Source of the DNA: Sphingomonas rubra
GTDB taxonomy: Bacteria > Pseudomonadota > Alphaproteobacteria > Sphingomonadales > Sphingomonadaceae
Assembly (NCBI RefSeq): GCF_900115745.1
Contig: NZ_FOXP01000003.1
Span: 243,335-307,334, forward strand
Length of the DNA: 64,000 nucleotides
Direction: 5' to 3'
The translations under genes and the position numbers were made by a program. Each line of letters opens with the position of its first letter. The first letter of the stretch is position 1. Under the pieces are notes generated by a model. It saw nothing but the letters and a program-made list of their open reading frames with translations, did no database searches and was not told where the DNA came from. Positions 1-8,472 of the stretch are shown here, piece after piece.

Positions 1-1
1 C

Positions 2-2125
2 CGCAAACCGGATTTCGATAGGGCGGGCGGCACGTTCCAGCTGACCACCTCGTCCTTCGGCACCGCGCGCGTCGACGCGTTCATGACCAAGCCGATCGGC
101 GAGAACACCGCGATCGCGCTCGGTGGCTTCTACCGCAAGGACGATGGCATCCGCGATCCCGGCTACGACGCCAATCACGGCTTCATCTTCCGCGGGGCGG
201 TGTCGCAGCGGTGGAACACCGGCAAGCTGACGCTGTCGGCGAAAGTGGTCGACGACCACAACACCTTCTTCGTGCCGATCCCGGTCACCGGCGTCGGCAA
301 CCCCCGCTCGATCCCCGGCCTGTCGGCGCAGCACGGCCTGCTCCAGAGCCGCGACTTCGCGCTGGTCCGCACCCGCACAACGCCGACCACCGGGCGATCG
401 TTCGAGGACATCGACCTGGAGGACGGCGTCCACACCCGCTCGCAATCCTACGGCTACGACCTGACGCAGGATTTCGGCGAGGACGTCAACTTCTTCGCGC
501 GCGGCCGCTACACGCGGTTCCGCACCAACTTCAACTCGATCTTCTCCTACGACAATTCCGCGCTCCAGCTCGCCTCGGAGCGGCTCAACACCAACCCGCT
601 CGCCGGGTCGGTCAACGCCACCTCGGCGCTGGCGCTCAGCACCTTCGCGCCGCGCGGGGCGGGCAGCCTGGCGCTCCGCTACGTCGACACCGGCCAGATC
701 ATCCAGGGCACGGCGGCGCTCAACGCGCTCAACGGCAACGGCCTGATCGCCGAGAGCGTGATCGGCGACAACAAGGCGCGGGTGAAGGAGTTCAACAGCG
801 ACACCGGCGTGACGTGGGAGACGCGCGGCGACAGCGTCAGCAACTCGCTGACGCTGGGCGGCCTGTTCACTCGCTCCAGCCGCTACAACGACGCGATCGG
901 CGCAGCGACGTTCCTCTCCGACGTGCAGGACCGTGCGCGCCGGGTCGACGTGGTGGCGCTGAACGCGGTGGGCGGCGTCGTCGGGTCGCTGACGGAGAAC
1001 GGCTTCCTCAACTACGGCACCTTCGGCGAGGGGGCGAGCATCGCCAAATTCACCTCGATCTCCGGCTACGCGACCGATCAGCTGACCCTGTGGGACCGGT
1101 TGCGCATCGACGGCGGCATCCGCTTCGAGCATTTCGTCTTCAACCGCCGCGGCGGCAACACGGTCGGCGCGACGCCGATCGTCACGGCGGGAACGTTCGC
1201 TCCAGGACCCGGCTGCGCGATCATCCAGGACAACGACAACATCATCGCCAACAACTGTATCGCGCAGTTCGGCGGCGGCAGCTTCGACGGGACCTTCTCG
1301 CGGCAGCGGCGCGAGTTCAACAAGATCGCCTGGACGCTGGGCGCCAATTACCTGCTGACCGATCGGCTGGCGGTGTACGGCCGCTACGCCACCGGCTTCC
1401 AGGCGCAGGAGCAGAACCGCCCGACCAACCTGCGCTTCGCCGAGGGCGGCGTGCGCTACGCGAGCCGCCTGGTCCAGGCATCGGTGACCGGTTTCTACAC
1501 CAAGTTCCTCGATTACCCGCAGTCGCGCGACGTGCAGACGGTGGTGAACGGCGCCAGCGTGCTCCAGCAGCTCACCGCCAACGCCGGCATCAAGGTCTAT
1601 GGCGGCGAGTTCGACGTGACGCTGCGCCCGGTCGACTGGTTCCGCATCCAGGCGACCGGCGTGATCCAGGATTCGAGCATCGACATCCGCTCGCTTACCG
1701 CCTTCCAGGCCGGCAACCCGATCGACGTCGGCCAGATCGCGCAATCCTTGCGCGACCAGGTCAACGGCTTCGACGGCAACAAGCCGGAGCGGACGCCGGC
1801 GGTGAACGTCAACGTCACGCCCTCCATCGTGCTGCCGAACGACATCGGCGAGATCTACGGCAGCTGGAAGCATATCGGGAAGATCTACGCCGACATCTCC
1901 AACTCGCTGGTGCTGCCCAGCTACGACGTGTTCGGCGCGGGCGTGCTGCTCAAGGTGACGCAAGGGGTGACGTTCAACGCCTCGGTCGAGAACATCGGCA
2001 ACGCGGTCGGCCTGACGGAGGGCAATCCGCGCGCCGGCTTCGTCGAGAACACCGGCTCCAACTTCTACTTCGCACGGCCCATCAACGGCACCAACGCCAT
2101 CGCGAGCCTGCGTTTCGATTTCTGA
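2..2125 (+). CDS. TonB-dependent receptor, C-terminal part (5' end outside window)
   Basis: The reading frame is already open at base 2 and runs to a stop at 2123-2125, so the first in-frame ATG at 83 is internal and the gene begins before the window. The visible 707 residues have the alternating beta-strand and periplasmic-turn pattern of a TBDT barrel. Examples are the strand starting GGTFQLTTSSFG, later YGRYATGFQAQEQNRPTNLRF, and the end SLRFDF with a terminal aromatic residue, as expected for outer-membrane insertion. The plug domain and TonB box are not visible. The family takes up ligands across the outer membrane using TonB energy. The substrate is not readable from sequence; the following glycosidase-like genes suggest an oligosaccharide (inference). 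Confidence 0.93.
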   Translation, partial: RKPDFDRAGGTFQLTTSSFGTARVDAFMTKPIGENTAIALGGFYRKDDGIRDPGYDANHGFIFRGAVSQRWNTGKLTLSAKVVDDHNTFFVPIPVTGVGNPRSIPGLSAQHGLLQSRDFALVRTRTTPTTGRSFEDIDLEDGVHTRSQSYGYDLTQDFGEDVNFFARGRYTRFRTNFNSIFSYDNSALQLASERLNTNPLAGSVNATSALALSTFAPRGAGSLALRYVDTGQIIQGTAALNALNGNGLIAESVIGDNKARVKEFNSDTGVTWETRGDSVSNSLTLGGLFTRSSRYNDAIGAATFLSDVQDRARRVDVVALNAVGGVVGSLTENGFLNYGTFGEGASIAKFTSISGYATDQLTLWDRLRIDGGIRFEHFVFNRRGGNTVGATPIVTAGTFAPGPGCAIIQDNDNIIANNCIAQFGGGSFDGTFSRQRREFNKIAWTLGANYLLTDRLAVYGRYATGFQAQEQNRPTNLRFAEGGVRYASRLVQASVTGFYTKFLDYPQSRDVQTVVNGASVLQQLTANAGIKVYGGEFDVTLRPVDWFRIQATGVIQDSSIDIRSLTAFQAGNPIDVGQIAQSLRDQVNGFDGNKPERTPAVNVNVTPSIVLPNDIGEIYGSWKHIGKIYADISNSLVLPSYDVFGAGVLLKVTQGVTFNASVENIGNAVGLTEGNPRAGFVENTGSNFYFARPINGTNAIASLRFDF

Positions 2126-2141
2126 TGATCGCTACCGGCCC

Positions 2142-2229
2142 CCGTCATGCCGGGCTCGTCCGGCATCCAGCGCGGCAGCCAATGCCGCCGCTTGGCCCTG
2201 GACCCCTGGAACAAGCCCGGGGTGACGAT
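2142..2229. repeat. Intergenic palindromic repeat, CGTCATGCCGG type
   Basis: The stretch after the TBDT stop starts CGTCATGCCGGGCTCGTCCG and ends GGAACAAGCCCGGGGTGACG, with arms that pair imperfectly. A closely related copy lies at 35735-35831. Such dispersed GC-rich palindromes are common between genes in sphingomonad genomes. It may fold in RNA and act as a transcript end, but no U-tract is present. Confidence 0.6.
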
Positions 2230-2308
2230 GGTGGATAGGCGATCGATCCTTTCGTAGCGGGGCGAGTGGTATCGTGTCGCGTCTCGTTATAGCAATTCGG
2301 GAGCTTCC

Positions 2309-4336
2309 ATGATCCGTCTCGCCGCCGCGCTTCTCCTCATCGGAACCGGGGTCGCCGGGTCGGCGCAGCGTCCCGCGTCCGCGCCGCTCGCCTTCCGCAT
2401 CGACGAGGGGCGCAACATCAACGCCTTCTTCCGGCAAGGCCCGATCGCCGCGCACCTGCTGCTGCGCGCCGGCACCGATCCGCGCATCCTGGTGGGGTTC
2501 CCCGCCGGCAACAGTGGTGTGGCCTTGTGGTTCGAGAAGACGGCCCGACCGGTGACGTGGACGCTGGACGCGCCGCCGCGCGTGTGGCCGGCCGGCGATG
2601 CCCGTGGCCGGCCGTTACGGGGCATTCGGGCCAGTGTCTCGGTCGACGCGCGCGAGTTGCGGTTCCGGCAGGGACTCGGCACCTCGATCCGCATCCTGCG
2701 CGACTATGAACTGCTCCGCCGTGCACCGGCTGAGGTGATCGTCGCGCCGAGGTTGCTCGGTGGTATGCACGGCGGCGGCGCCTCCGTGACCTGGGCGCGA
2801 GATCGGCTGGACGGTGCGCCGGGTTATCTCCTCCAGATCATCGGCCGTGGCGACACGGTGGTGACGGAGAGCGGGATCACCGCCGGGACGTCGGGGCGGA
2901 TCAGCATCGACGTCGTGGCGCAAACCGGCGAGACGCCGCTGACGCCGCTGGCCGGCGCGGCGCTGCTCAACGATCGCGCGCGCGACGACCAGCGCACCCG
3001 CAACGCGCTGCAATTCCTGTCCTACGGCGAGAAGTATCTCGCGGGATCGTGGCGGTTCGATACCTATTTCGGGCGCGACACGCTGATGTCGCTGCGCCTG
3101 CTGATGCCGGTGCTGCAACCCGCCGCGGTGGAGGACGGACTGTCGTCGGTGCTCGTCCGGCTCGCCGCCAATGGCGAGGTCGCGCACGAGGAAGACATCG
3201 GCGAGTTCGCGGTGCTGCGCAATGCCAGGGAAGGGCGCGGTCGCACGGACGCGCCGATCTACGACTATGCCATGGTCGATGACGATTTCATGCTGGCGCC
3301 CGTCGCCCGTGCCTGGCTGCTCGAGCGCGGGCGGCCGCGTGCGGCGGCGTTCCTGGCGAGCCGTACCGCGGGTGGGGAGCGGCGCGGCGACCTGCTCGCG
3401 CGCAATTTCGCCTGGGTGGTCGGCCGCACCGCCGCCTTCGCCGCCGATCCCGGTTATCGCCGGCTGGTCGCGATCAAGGACGGTCGCCTGACCGGGCAGT
3501 GGCGCGACAGCGAGGAGGGGCTGGGCCGCGGTCGCTACGCCTACGACGTCAACGCGGTATGGGTGCCGGCCGCGCTCGGCGCGATCGGCGAGCTGGCGCC
3601 GCTGCTCCGCCCCTACGGCACTCAGGCCGAGCGCGCGGCGATCGCCCGTGCGGCGGCGCAGGCGCAGGTCTGGACAAGGGCTGCCCCACCGTTGTTCGCG
3701 CTGACGCTGCCCGCGGCGGAGGCGCGCGAGGACGTCCGGCGCTACGCCGCCAAGGTCGGCGTGCCCGCCGCGCCCGCGCTGGCCGCGCTCGGCACCGCAC
3801 CGCTGTCGTTCAACGCGCTGTCGCTCGACGCGGCAGGACGGCCGGTGCCGGTGGTGCATTCCGACGACGGTTTCGCGCTGCTCTTCACCCGGCCGGACGC
3901 CGGTAGCCTGGACCGGTCGGTGGAGGCGATCGCCCGGCCGTTCCCGGCGGGGCTGATGACCGATGTCGGGCTGCTCGTCGCCAATCCCGCTTATGCTTCG
4001 GCCGAGGTGCAGGGGCGGTTCGGGGCGAACGCCTATCACGGTACGGTTGTCTGGTCGTGGCAGCAGGCGATCCTGGCGGCCGGGCTCGACCGGCAGCTGG
4101 CGCGTGCCGACCTGCCGGCGGCGACGCGGGCGCGGCTGGTGGCGCTGCGCACCCGGCTGTGGCGCGCCATCGGCGCGGCCGGGGAGGTACGGACGTCCGA
4201 ACTCTGGTCTTGGGCCTATGCCGACGGCCGCTACCGTGTCGCGCCCTTCGGTGCCTCGGGCGCCGACGTCGACGAATCGAACGCGGCGCAGCTGTGGAGC
4301 ACGGTGTTCCTGGCGCTCCGCCCGCCCACCCAATGA
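2309..4336 (+). CDS. Secreted (alpha/alpha)6-type glycosidase-like protein
   Basis: This 675-aa protein begins with a signal peptide (MIRLAAALLLIGTGVAGSAQ). The first roughly 220 residues look like a beta-rich domain. From about residue 230 there are helices with motifs reminiscent of glycogen-debranching/glucoamylase-like (alpha/alpha)6 barrels, such as SWRFDTYFGRDTLMSLRLL, EDIGEFAVLRN, YDYAMVDDDFMLAP and WSWQQAILAAGL. I cannot name a CAZy family with certainty and the substrate is unknown. The start at 2309 gives a proper signal peptide. The GH3 gene starts 10 bp downstream, so the two are probably co-transcribed and act in the periplasm on the same glycan. Confidence 0.6.
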   Translation: MIRLAAALLLIGTGVAGSAQRPASAPLAFRIDEGRNINAFFRQGPIAAHLLLRAGTDPRILVGFPAGNSGVALWFEKTARPVTWTLDAPPRVWPAGDARGRPLRGIRASVSVDARELRFRQGLGTSIRILRDYELLRRAPAEVIVAPRLLGGMHGGGASVTWARDRLDGAPGYLLQIIGRGDTVVTESGITAGTSGRISIDVVAQTGETPLTPLAGAALLNDRARDDQRTRNALQFLSYGEKYLAGSWRFDTYFGRDTLMSLRLLMPVLQPAAVEDGLSSVLVRLAANGEVAHEEDIGEFAVLRNAREGRGRTDAPIYDYAMVDDDFMLAPVARAWLLERGRPRAAAFLASRTAGGERRGDLLARNFAWVVGRTAAFAADPGYRRLVAIKDGRLTGQWRDSEEGLGRGRYAYDVNAVWVPAALGAIGELAPLLRPYGTQAERAAIARAAAQAQVWTRAAPPLFALTLPAAEAREDVRRYAAKVGVPAAPALAALGTAPLSFNALSLDAAGRPVPVVHSDDGFALLFTRPDAGSLDRSVEAIARPFPAGLMTDVGLLVANPAYASAEVQGRFGANAYHGTVVWSWQQAILAAGLDRQLARADLPAATRARLVALRTRLWRAIGAAGEVRTSELWSWAYADGRYRVAPFGASGADVDESNAAQLWSTVFLALRPPTQ

Positions 4337-4346
4337 CGTCCACCCG

Positions 4347-6617
4347 ATGACCATCGATCGCCGATCGCTGCTCGTCCGCGCGGGGTGGCTCGCCGCGGGA
4401 GCGGCGATGCCGATGCCGGCGGGAGCGGCGGCGCGGCGGATCGACGACCTCCTCGCCGCCATGACGATCGAGGAGAAGGCGGGGCAGCTGTCCTGCTTCA
4501 ACGACGAGATCAGGCCGGTCGGCGCCGTGTTCAACCCGGTGGTCAACGCGAGCGGGGCCGAGGCGCAGCTCGCCGCGATCCGTGCCGGGCGGGTCGGCAT
4601 GCTGTTCAACGGCTACGGCGTGGCCGGTGCCCGCCGCGCGCAGGCGGCGGCGCTGGAGAGCCGCCTCGGCATACCGCTGGTCTTCGCCGCCGACGTGATC
4701 CACGGCTGCCGCACCATCTTCCCCATCCCGCTGGCCGAGGCCGCCGCCTTCGATCCCGATCTGTCCGGGCGCACGGCGCGGGCGATCGCGCGGGAAACCG
4801 CGGCGGGTGGCTTGCACTGGACCTTCGCACCCGTGGTCGACGTCGCGCGCGACCAGCGCTGGGGGCGCGTGGCAGAGGGGGCGGGCGAGGACGTCTACCT
4901 GAACCGCCTGCTCGCCGCCGCGCGCGTGCGCGGCTTTCAGGGCACCGACCTGTCGCGTGCCGACGCCCTTGCCGCCACGCCCAAGCATTTCGCTGGCTAC
5001 GGCGCGGTCGTGGGCGGCATGGAATACGGCGCCGTCGACCTGTCCGACGCGCAGATGCGCGAGGTTTTCCTGCCGCCCTTCGCCGCCGCCTTTCGTGCGG
5101 GCGCGGCGGCGACCATCGCCTCCTTCACCGCGGTCAACGGCGTGCCCGCCACCGCCAATCGGCCGCTGCTGACCGACACGCTGCGCGAGGGCCTCGGCTT
5201 CGCGGGCGTTTGCGTCTCCGACTATGATGCCGATCGCGAGCTGATCGCGCACGGTGTCGCCGCGGACGAGGCGGACGCCGCCCGGCTCGCCATCCTCGCC
5301 GGGATCGACGTGTCGATGCAGAGCGGGCTGTTCAACGCGCACCTGCCCGGCCTGGTCGCCGCCGGCGCGGTGCCGATGGTGCGCGTCGACCAGGCGGTGC
5401 GGCGCGTGCTGGCGCTCAAGACCGCGCTCGGCCTGTTCGACGATCCCTATCGCTCGCTCGACATCTCGGCGGAGCGGCGGGAGACGCGCGCGCCCGCGAT
5501 CCGCCGGATGGCGCGCGAGGTCGCCGCGCGCTCGATGGTGCTGCTGCGCAACGAGGGCGATCTCCTGCCCTTGTCGCCGGGCACGCGCGCCGCGCTGATC
5601 GGCCCCTTCGCCGAGGACACCGCGAACCTCAACGGTCCCTGGTCGTTCGCGGGTGCGACGGACGGCGTGTCGCTGGCGGCGGGATTGCGCCGTCGCATTC
5701 GTGACCTCGTGGTGGAGCCCGGCAGCGGCATCCACGATCCTCGACCGGGCGGGATCGACCGCGCCGTCGCCGCCGCCCGCGCCGCCGACGTGGTGCTGCT
5801 CGCGATCGGCGAGGCGGCGGACATGTCGGGCGAGGGCAACAGTCGCGTCGCGATCACCGTCCCGCCCGCGCAGCAGGCCCTGGCGGAGGCGGTCGCCGCG
5901 ACCGGCACGCCCGTCGTCGTGCTGCTGCGCCACGGCCGCGCGCTGGCACTGGAAGGCGCGGTGCGCGACGCGCGCGCGATCCTCGCCTGCTGGTTCCTGG
6001 GTGAGGCGACCGGCGACGTGGTCGCCGACATGGTCACCGGCCGCGTCGCGCCGAGCGGCCGCCTGCCCGTCAGTTTCCCGCTCGCGACCGGGCAGCAGCC
6101 CTGGAGCTACGACCGTCCGCCCACCGGCCGGCCCGCCCCCGACGACGCGCCGATGCAGCCCGGCCGCGCCCATTGGAACGACGCACCCGACCGCCCGCTC
6201 TACGGCTTCGGTCACGGGCTGACCTATACCCGCTTCGCACTGGACGACGCGCAGCTGACGGTGCGGTCGCGCACTGCCGAGGTCGCCGTAACGGTCCGCA
6301 ACCTGACTGCGCGGGCCGGGACGGCGGTGCTCCAGCTCTTTGTCCACGACCGCGTCGCCAGCCGTACCCAGCCGCGCCGCCGCCTCATCGCCCTCGCGCG
6401 CGTCGAGGTCGCGGGCGGCGCCTCCGCGCGGGAGACCCTGTCGCTGCCCCTCGCCGAGCTGGCGATCGTCACCGCCGACGGCCGCCGCCTGGTCGAGTCC
6501 GGCGAGTTCGACCTGATCGTCGCGCAGTCGAGCGCCGATCCCGGCGCGACCGTGCGGCTCGACGTGGACGCGGCCACCGCCGACGCCGTGTCGCGCGGCT
6601 TGCCGGCACTTGGTTAA
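4347..6617 (+). CDS. Glycoside hydrolase family 3, beta-glucosidase type
   Basis: This 756-aa protein is a GH3 enzyme that removes terminal beta-linked sugars (beta-glucosidase or beta-xylosidase type). The start at 4347 gives an N-terminus MTIDRRSLLVRAGW with an RR motif and hydrophobic stretch, so Tat export is likely. The frame is open upstream of it but only as a shadow of the preceding gene. The TIM-barrel domain carries KHFAGYG and the nucleophile motif GVCVSDYDAD (Asp292). The second domain has the AGIDVSMQS and LLRNEGDLLPL motifs, and a fibronectin III-like C-terminus follows PLYGFGHGLTYTRF. All hallmark blocks of BglX-type enzymes are present. It sits 10 bp after the glycosidase-like gene. 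Exact sugar specificity cannot be read. Confidence 0.93.
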   Translation: MTIDRRSLLVRAGWLAAGAAMPMPAGAAARRIDDLLAAMTIEEKAGQLSCFNDEIRPVGAVFNPVVNASGAEAQLAAIRAGRVGMLFNGYGVAGARRAQAAALESRLGIPLVFAADVIHGCRTIFPIPLAEAAAFDPDLSGRTARAIARETAAGGLHWTFAPVVDVARDQRWGRVAEGAGEDVYLNRLLAAARVRGFQGTDLSRADALAATPKHFAGYGAVVGGMEYGAVDLSDAQMREVFLPPFAAAFRAGAAATIASFTAVNGVPATANRPLLTDTLREGLGFAGVCVSDYDADRELIAHGVAADEADAARLAILAGIDVSMQSGLFNAHLPGLVAAGAVPMVRVDQAVRRVLALKTALGLFDDPYRSLDISAERRETRAPAIRRMAREVAARSMVLLRNEGDLLPLSPGTRAALIGPFAEDTANLNGPWSFAGATDGVSLAAGLRRRIRDLVVEPGSGIHDPRPGGIDRAVAAARAADVVLLAIGEAADMSGEGNSRVAITVPPAQQALAEAVAATGTPVVVLLRHGRALALEGAVRDARAILACWFLGEATGDVVADMVTGRVAPSGRLPVSFPLATGQQPWSYDRPPTGRPAPDDAPMQPGRAHWNDAPDRPLYGFGHGLTYTRFALDDAQLTVRSRTAEVAVTVRNLTARAGTAVLQLFVHDRVASRTQPRRRLIALARVEVAGGASARETLSLPLAELAIVTADGRRLVESGEFDLIVAQSSADPGATVRLDVDAATADAVSRGLPALG

Positions 6618-6782
6618 CCCTCTCGACGGACCAGCGCTCCGGGGAAGGTCAGGATTCTGCGAAGCGCAGCTCCTGGCGGGATTTCGCTCGATGATTAATC
6701 CAGGACATCGGTCCAACCGGTCGCACGTGCGTTGTAGCGCCGCGACGTCCTTGACGGACGAGGCGGATGCATGGGGACGATG

Positions 6783-7100
6783 ATGACCGACACGTTCAAG
6801 CCGACGGCGAAGATGGCGGCGAACGCCAAGAAGGGGCTGAAGCTCCGCGAGGAGTTCCATCGCGGTGGCACGGACGTCGGCAAGCACCGGGCCGAACAGC
6901 TCGCCGCGCAGGAGGAGCTGACGGTGGAGGACGTCAAGTCGATGCACAGCTACTTCGCGCGGCACGAGGTCGACAAGAAGGGTAAGTCGCATGAGTGGGG
7001 ATCGGACAGCGATCCGTCCGCCGGTTACGTCGCCTGGCTGCTATGGGGCGGCGACGAGGGCAAGGAGTGGGCCGACCGGCACGCGGCCCAACTCGATTGA
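6783..7100 (+). CDS. Small conserved protein of phage/bacterial type, function unknown
   Basis: This is a charged 105-aa protein with two recognisable blocks: an N-terminal PTAKMAANAKKGLKLREEF followed by GGTDVGKHRAEQLAAQEELT, then VKSMHSYFARHEVDK and a C-terminal GYVAWLLWGGDEGKEWA. This arrangement is familiar from small uncharacterised proteins found in bacteria and as a domain of phage proteins (recollection, no search run). ATGs at 6771, 6780 and 6783 are possible; GGGGA at 6773-6777 is best spaced for 6783. There is no signal peptide or membrane segment. It stands alone, in its own transcription unit. Confidence 0.75.
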   Translation: MTDTFKPTAKMAANAKKGLKLREEFHRGGTDVGKHRAEQLAAQEELTVEDVKSMHSYFARHEVDKKGKSHEWGSDSDPSAGYVAWLLWGGDEGKEWADRHAAQLD

Positions 7101-7128
7101 TCGCCTGAGCCGGACACCCGCTTCACGC

Positions 7129-7329
7129 TCACGTCTCGCGAAGATCCGGAAAGCCGAACGCGGACGGCTCGTCATCGGCGGTTCCGCGCGCGAACACTGC
7201 CACGTCGCCGGGCATCACCTCCAGCTTCGCCCAGCGGTCCCAGCCGATATGGATGAAGTCGGGCTCGCCGAAGACGCGGACGGCACGGCTGTATTCGTCC
7301 CCGCGAAAGCCGATGAAGTGCAGTGCCAC
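7129..7329 (-). CDS. Small conserved hypothetical protein (66 aa)
   Basis: A GTG start at 7329 gives a 66-aa acidic protein, MALHFIGFRGDEY followed by SRAVRVFGEPDFIHIGWDRWAKLEVMPGDVAVFARG. The composition and aromatic spacing look like a folded protein rather than a shadow, and I recall similar short hypothetical proteins in sphingomonads. A longer frame open to 7437 has a low-complexity N-terminus overlapping the SDR gene and is less likely. It lies 37 bp downstream of the SDR stop on the same strand, so it may be co-transcribed. Function is unknown. Confidence 0.6.
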   Translation of the reverse strand: MALHFIGFRGDEYSRAVRVFGEPDFIHIGWDRWAKLEVMPGDVAVFARGTADDEPSAFGFPDLRET

Positions 7330-7366
7330 CCGGTCGCCTAAGCGCCGCGTCGGCGTCCCCGGTTCC

Positions 7367-8374
7367 TCAGCGGCTCGGCCGCGCGAGCAGGCGCGATAGG
7401 CCGAACCCGGCGAGCGCGCCGATGCCGGCGATGCCACCGCCGACGCCTAGCTTGAGCAGGTCGCGCTGCCGCGAGGTGAAGAATTCGCGCCGGTTGTCGA
7501 TCGCGCGGTCGGTCGCGTCGCCGTCGATGCGGGCGGGCCCCGGTACCGGCTGGTCGAGATTGCCCGGCTTGTCGCCGATCGGCCCGGCGAGCTGGCTCTC
7601 GCCGAAACCGCTCGCCTGCCGGTCGGCGAAGCCCGGCGCCAGCGCCTGCGCGACGGCCATCTTCAAGGTCGAGCGGCCGACCCAGATCTCCCGCTGGGGC
7701 TGGTCGATCGCGGACACGATCGCCTCCGCGCACAGTCGTGGGTCGAACAGCGGATCGGGCAGCACCTGTTCCCGACCCGTGTGATTGCGCGCCCAGCCGG
7801 GCTGCGGCGTGTTGACCGCGGGGAGGTAGACGACGGTGAGCGTCACCGGCACCTCGTCGGCGATCAACTCGGCGCGCAGCGAGTCCGTGAAGCCGGACAC
7901 CGCGAACTTGGCCGCGCAATAGGCCGCCTGGAGCGGCACCGCGCGGATGCCGAGCCCCGATGATATTTGTACAATGGCGCCGCGCCCGCGCGGCTTCATG
8001 TGCCGGAGCGCCGCCAGCGTGCCGTGTACCTGGCTGAGATAGGTGGTGGCGGTCACGCGCTCATACTCGGCGGCGCTGATTCGATCGGCGGGCGCGACCA
8101 CCGTCGACATGGCGTTGTTGACCCACGCGTCGATGGGGCCGAGCTCGCGCTCGATCCGCTCGGCGGCGGCGTCGATCGCGGCGGCGTCGGCCACGTCGGC
8201 GCCGATCGCCAGCACCCGTCCGCCCTGCCGCTCCAGCATGGCGCGCGCGTCCTCCAGCCGCGCCGCGTCGCGCGCGATGATCGCGACGTTCCATCCGGCA
8301 TTTGCCAGTCGCTCCGCGGTTGCCAGGCCGATCCCCGCGCTGCCGCCCGTCACCACTGCCGTGCCAGCCATCAT
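7367..8374 (-). CDS. Short-chain dehydrogenase/reductase with C-terminal membrane anchor
   Basis: This 335-aa SDR carries the Rossmann motif TGGSAGIG near residues 9-16, NNAMST in place of the usual NNAG, a serine in QISSGLG, and the YCAAK catalytic Tyr/Lys pair. It should oxidise or reduce an alcohol/carbonyl with NAD(P). After the SDR core the chain continues with a linker and a hydrophobic glycine-rich segment (LGVGGGIAGIGALAGFGL) close to the C-terminus, so the enzyme may be membrane-tethered. Two consecutive ATGs at 8374 and 8371 are possible starts. The frame is open further upstream but only as a shadow of the radical SAM gene. The substrate is unknown. Confidence 0.9.
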   Translation of the reverse strand: MMAGTAVVTGGSAGIGLATAERLANAGWNVAIIARDAARLEDARAMLERQGGRVLAIGADVADAAAIDAAAERIERELGPIDAWVNNAMSTVVAPADRISAAEYERVTATTYLSQVHGTLAALRHMKPRGRGAIVQISSGLGIRAVPLQAAYCAAKFAVSGFTDSLRAELIADEVPVTLTVVYLPAVNTPQPGWARNHTGREQVLPDPLFDPRLCAEAIVSAIDQPQREIWVGRSTLKMAVAQALAPGFADRQASGFGESQLAGPIGDKPGNLDQPVPGPARIDGDATDRAIDNRREFFTSRQRDLLKLGVGGGIAGIGALAGFGLSRLLARPSR

Positions 8375-8472
8375 CCATCCTTTGCGCCGTTGCGTTCGTC
8401 GGACGCGCGGTGGCGCCGTTGGTTGCAGGCCGCGCGCGGCTACCTGCGACGAAGCTAACGCTGGTGCACCGG

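Noticed and set aside
211..2238. Long open frame of 675 codons overlapping the TBDT gene
   Set aside because: Arg/Gln/Pro-rich shadow in another frame of a high-GC gene; no folded-protein features, while the TBDT frame has clear motifs.
6700..6760. EcfG-like promoter before the small gene at 6783
   Set aside because: A GTT-containing -10-like match is present but no GGAAC at correct spacing.
3885..6992. Minus-strand open frame of over 1000 codons across the GH3 gene
   Set aside because: Low-complexity antisense shadow; the plus-strand GH3 has all family motifs.
7330..7437. Longer N-terminus for the 66-aa gene
   Set aside because: The added residues are low-complexity and overlap the SDR 3' end; the GTG at 7329 gives a compact protein.
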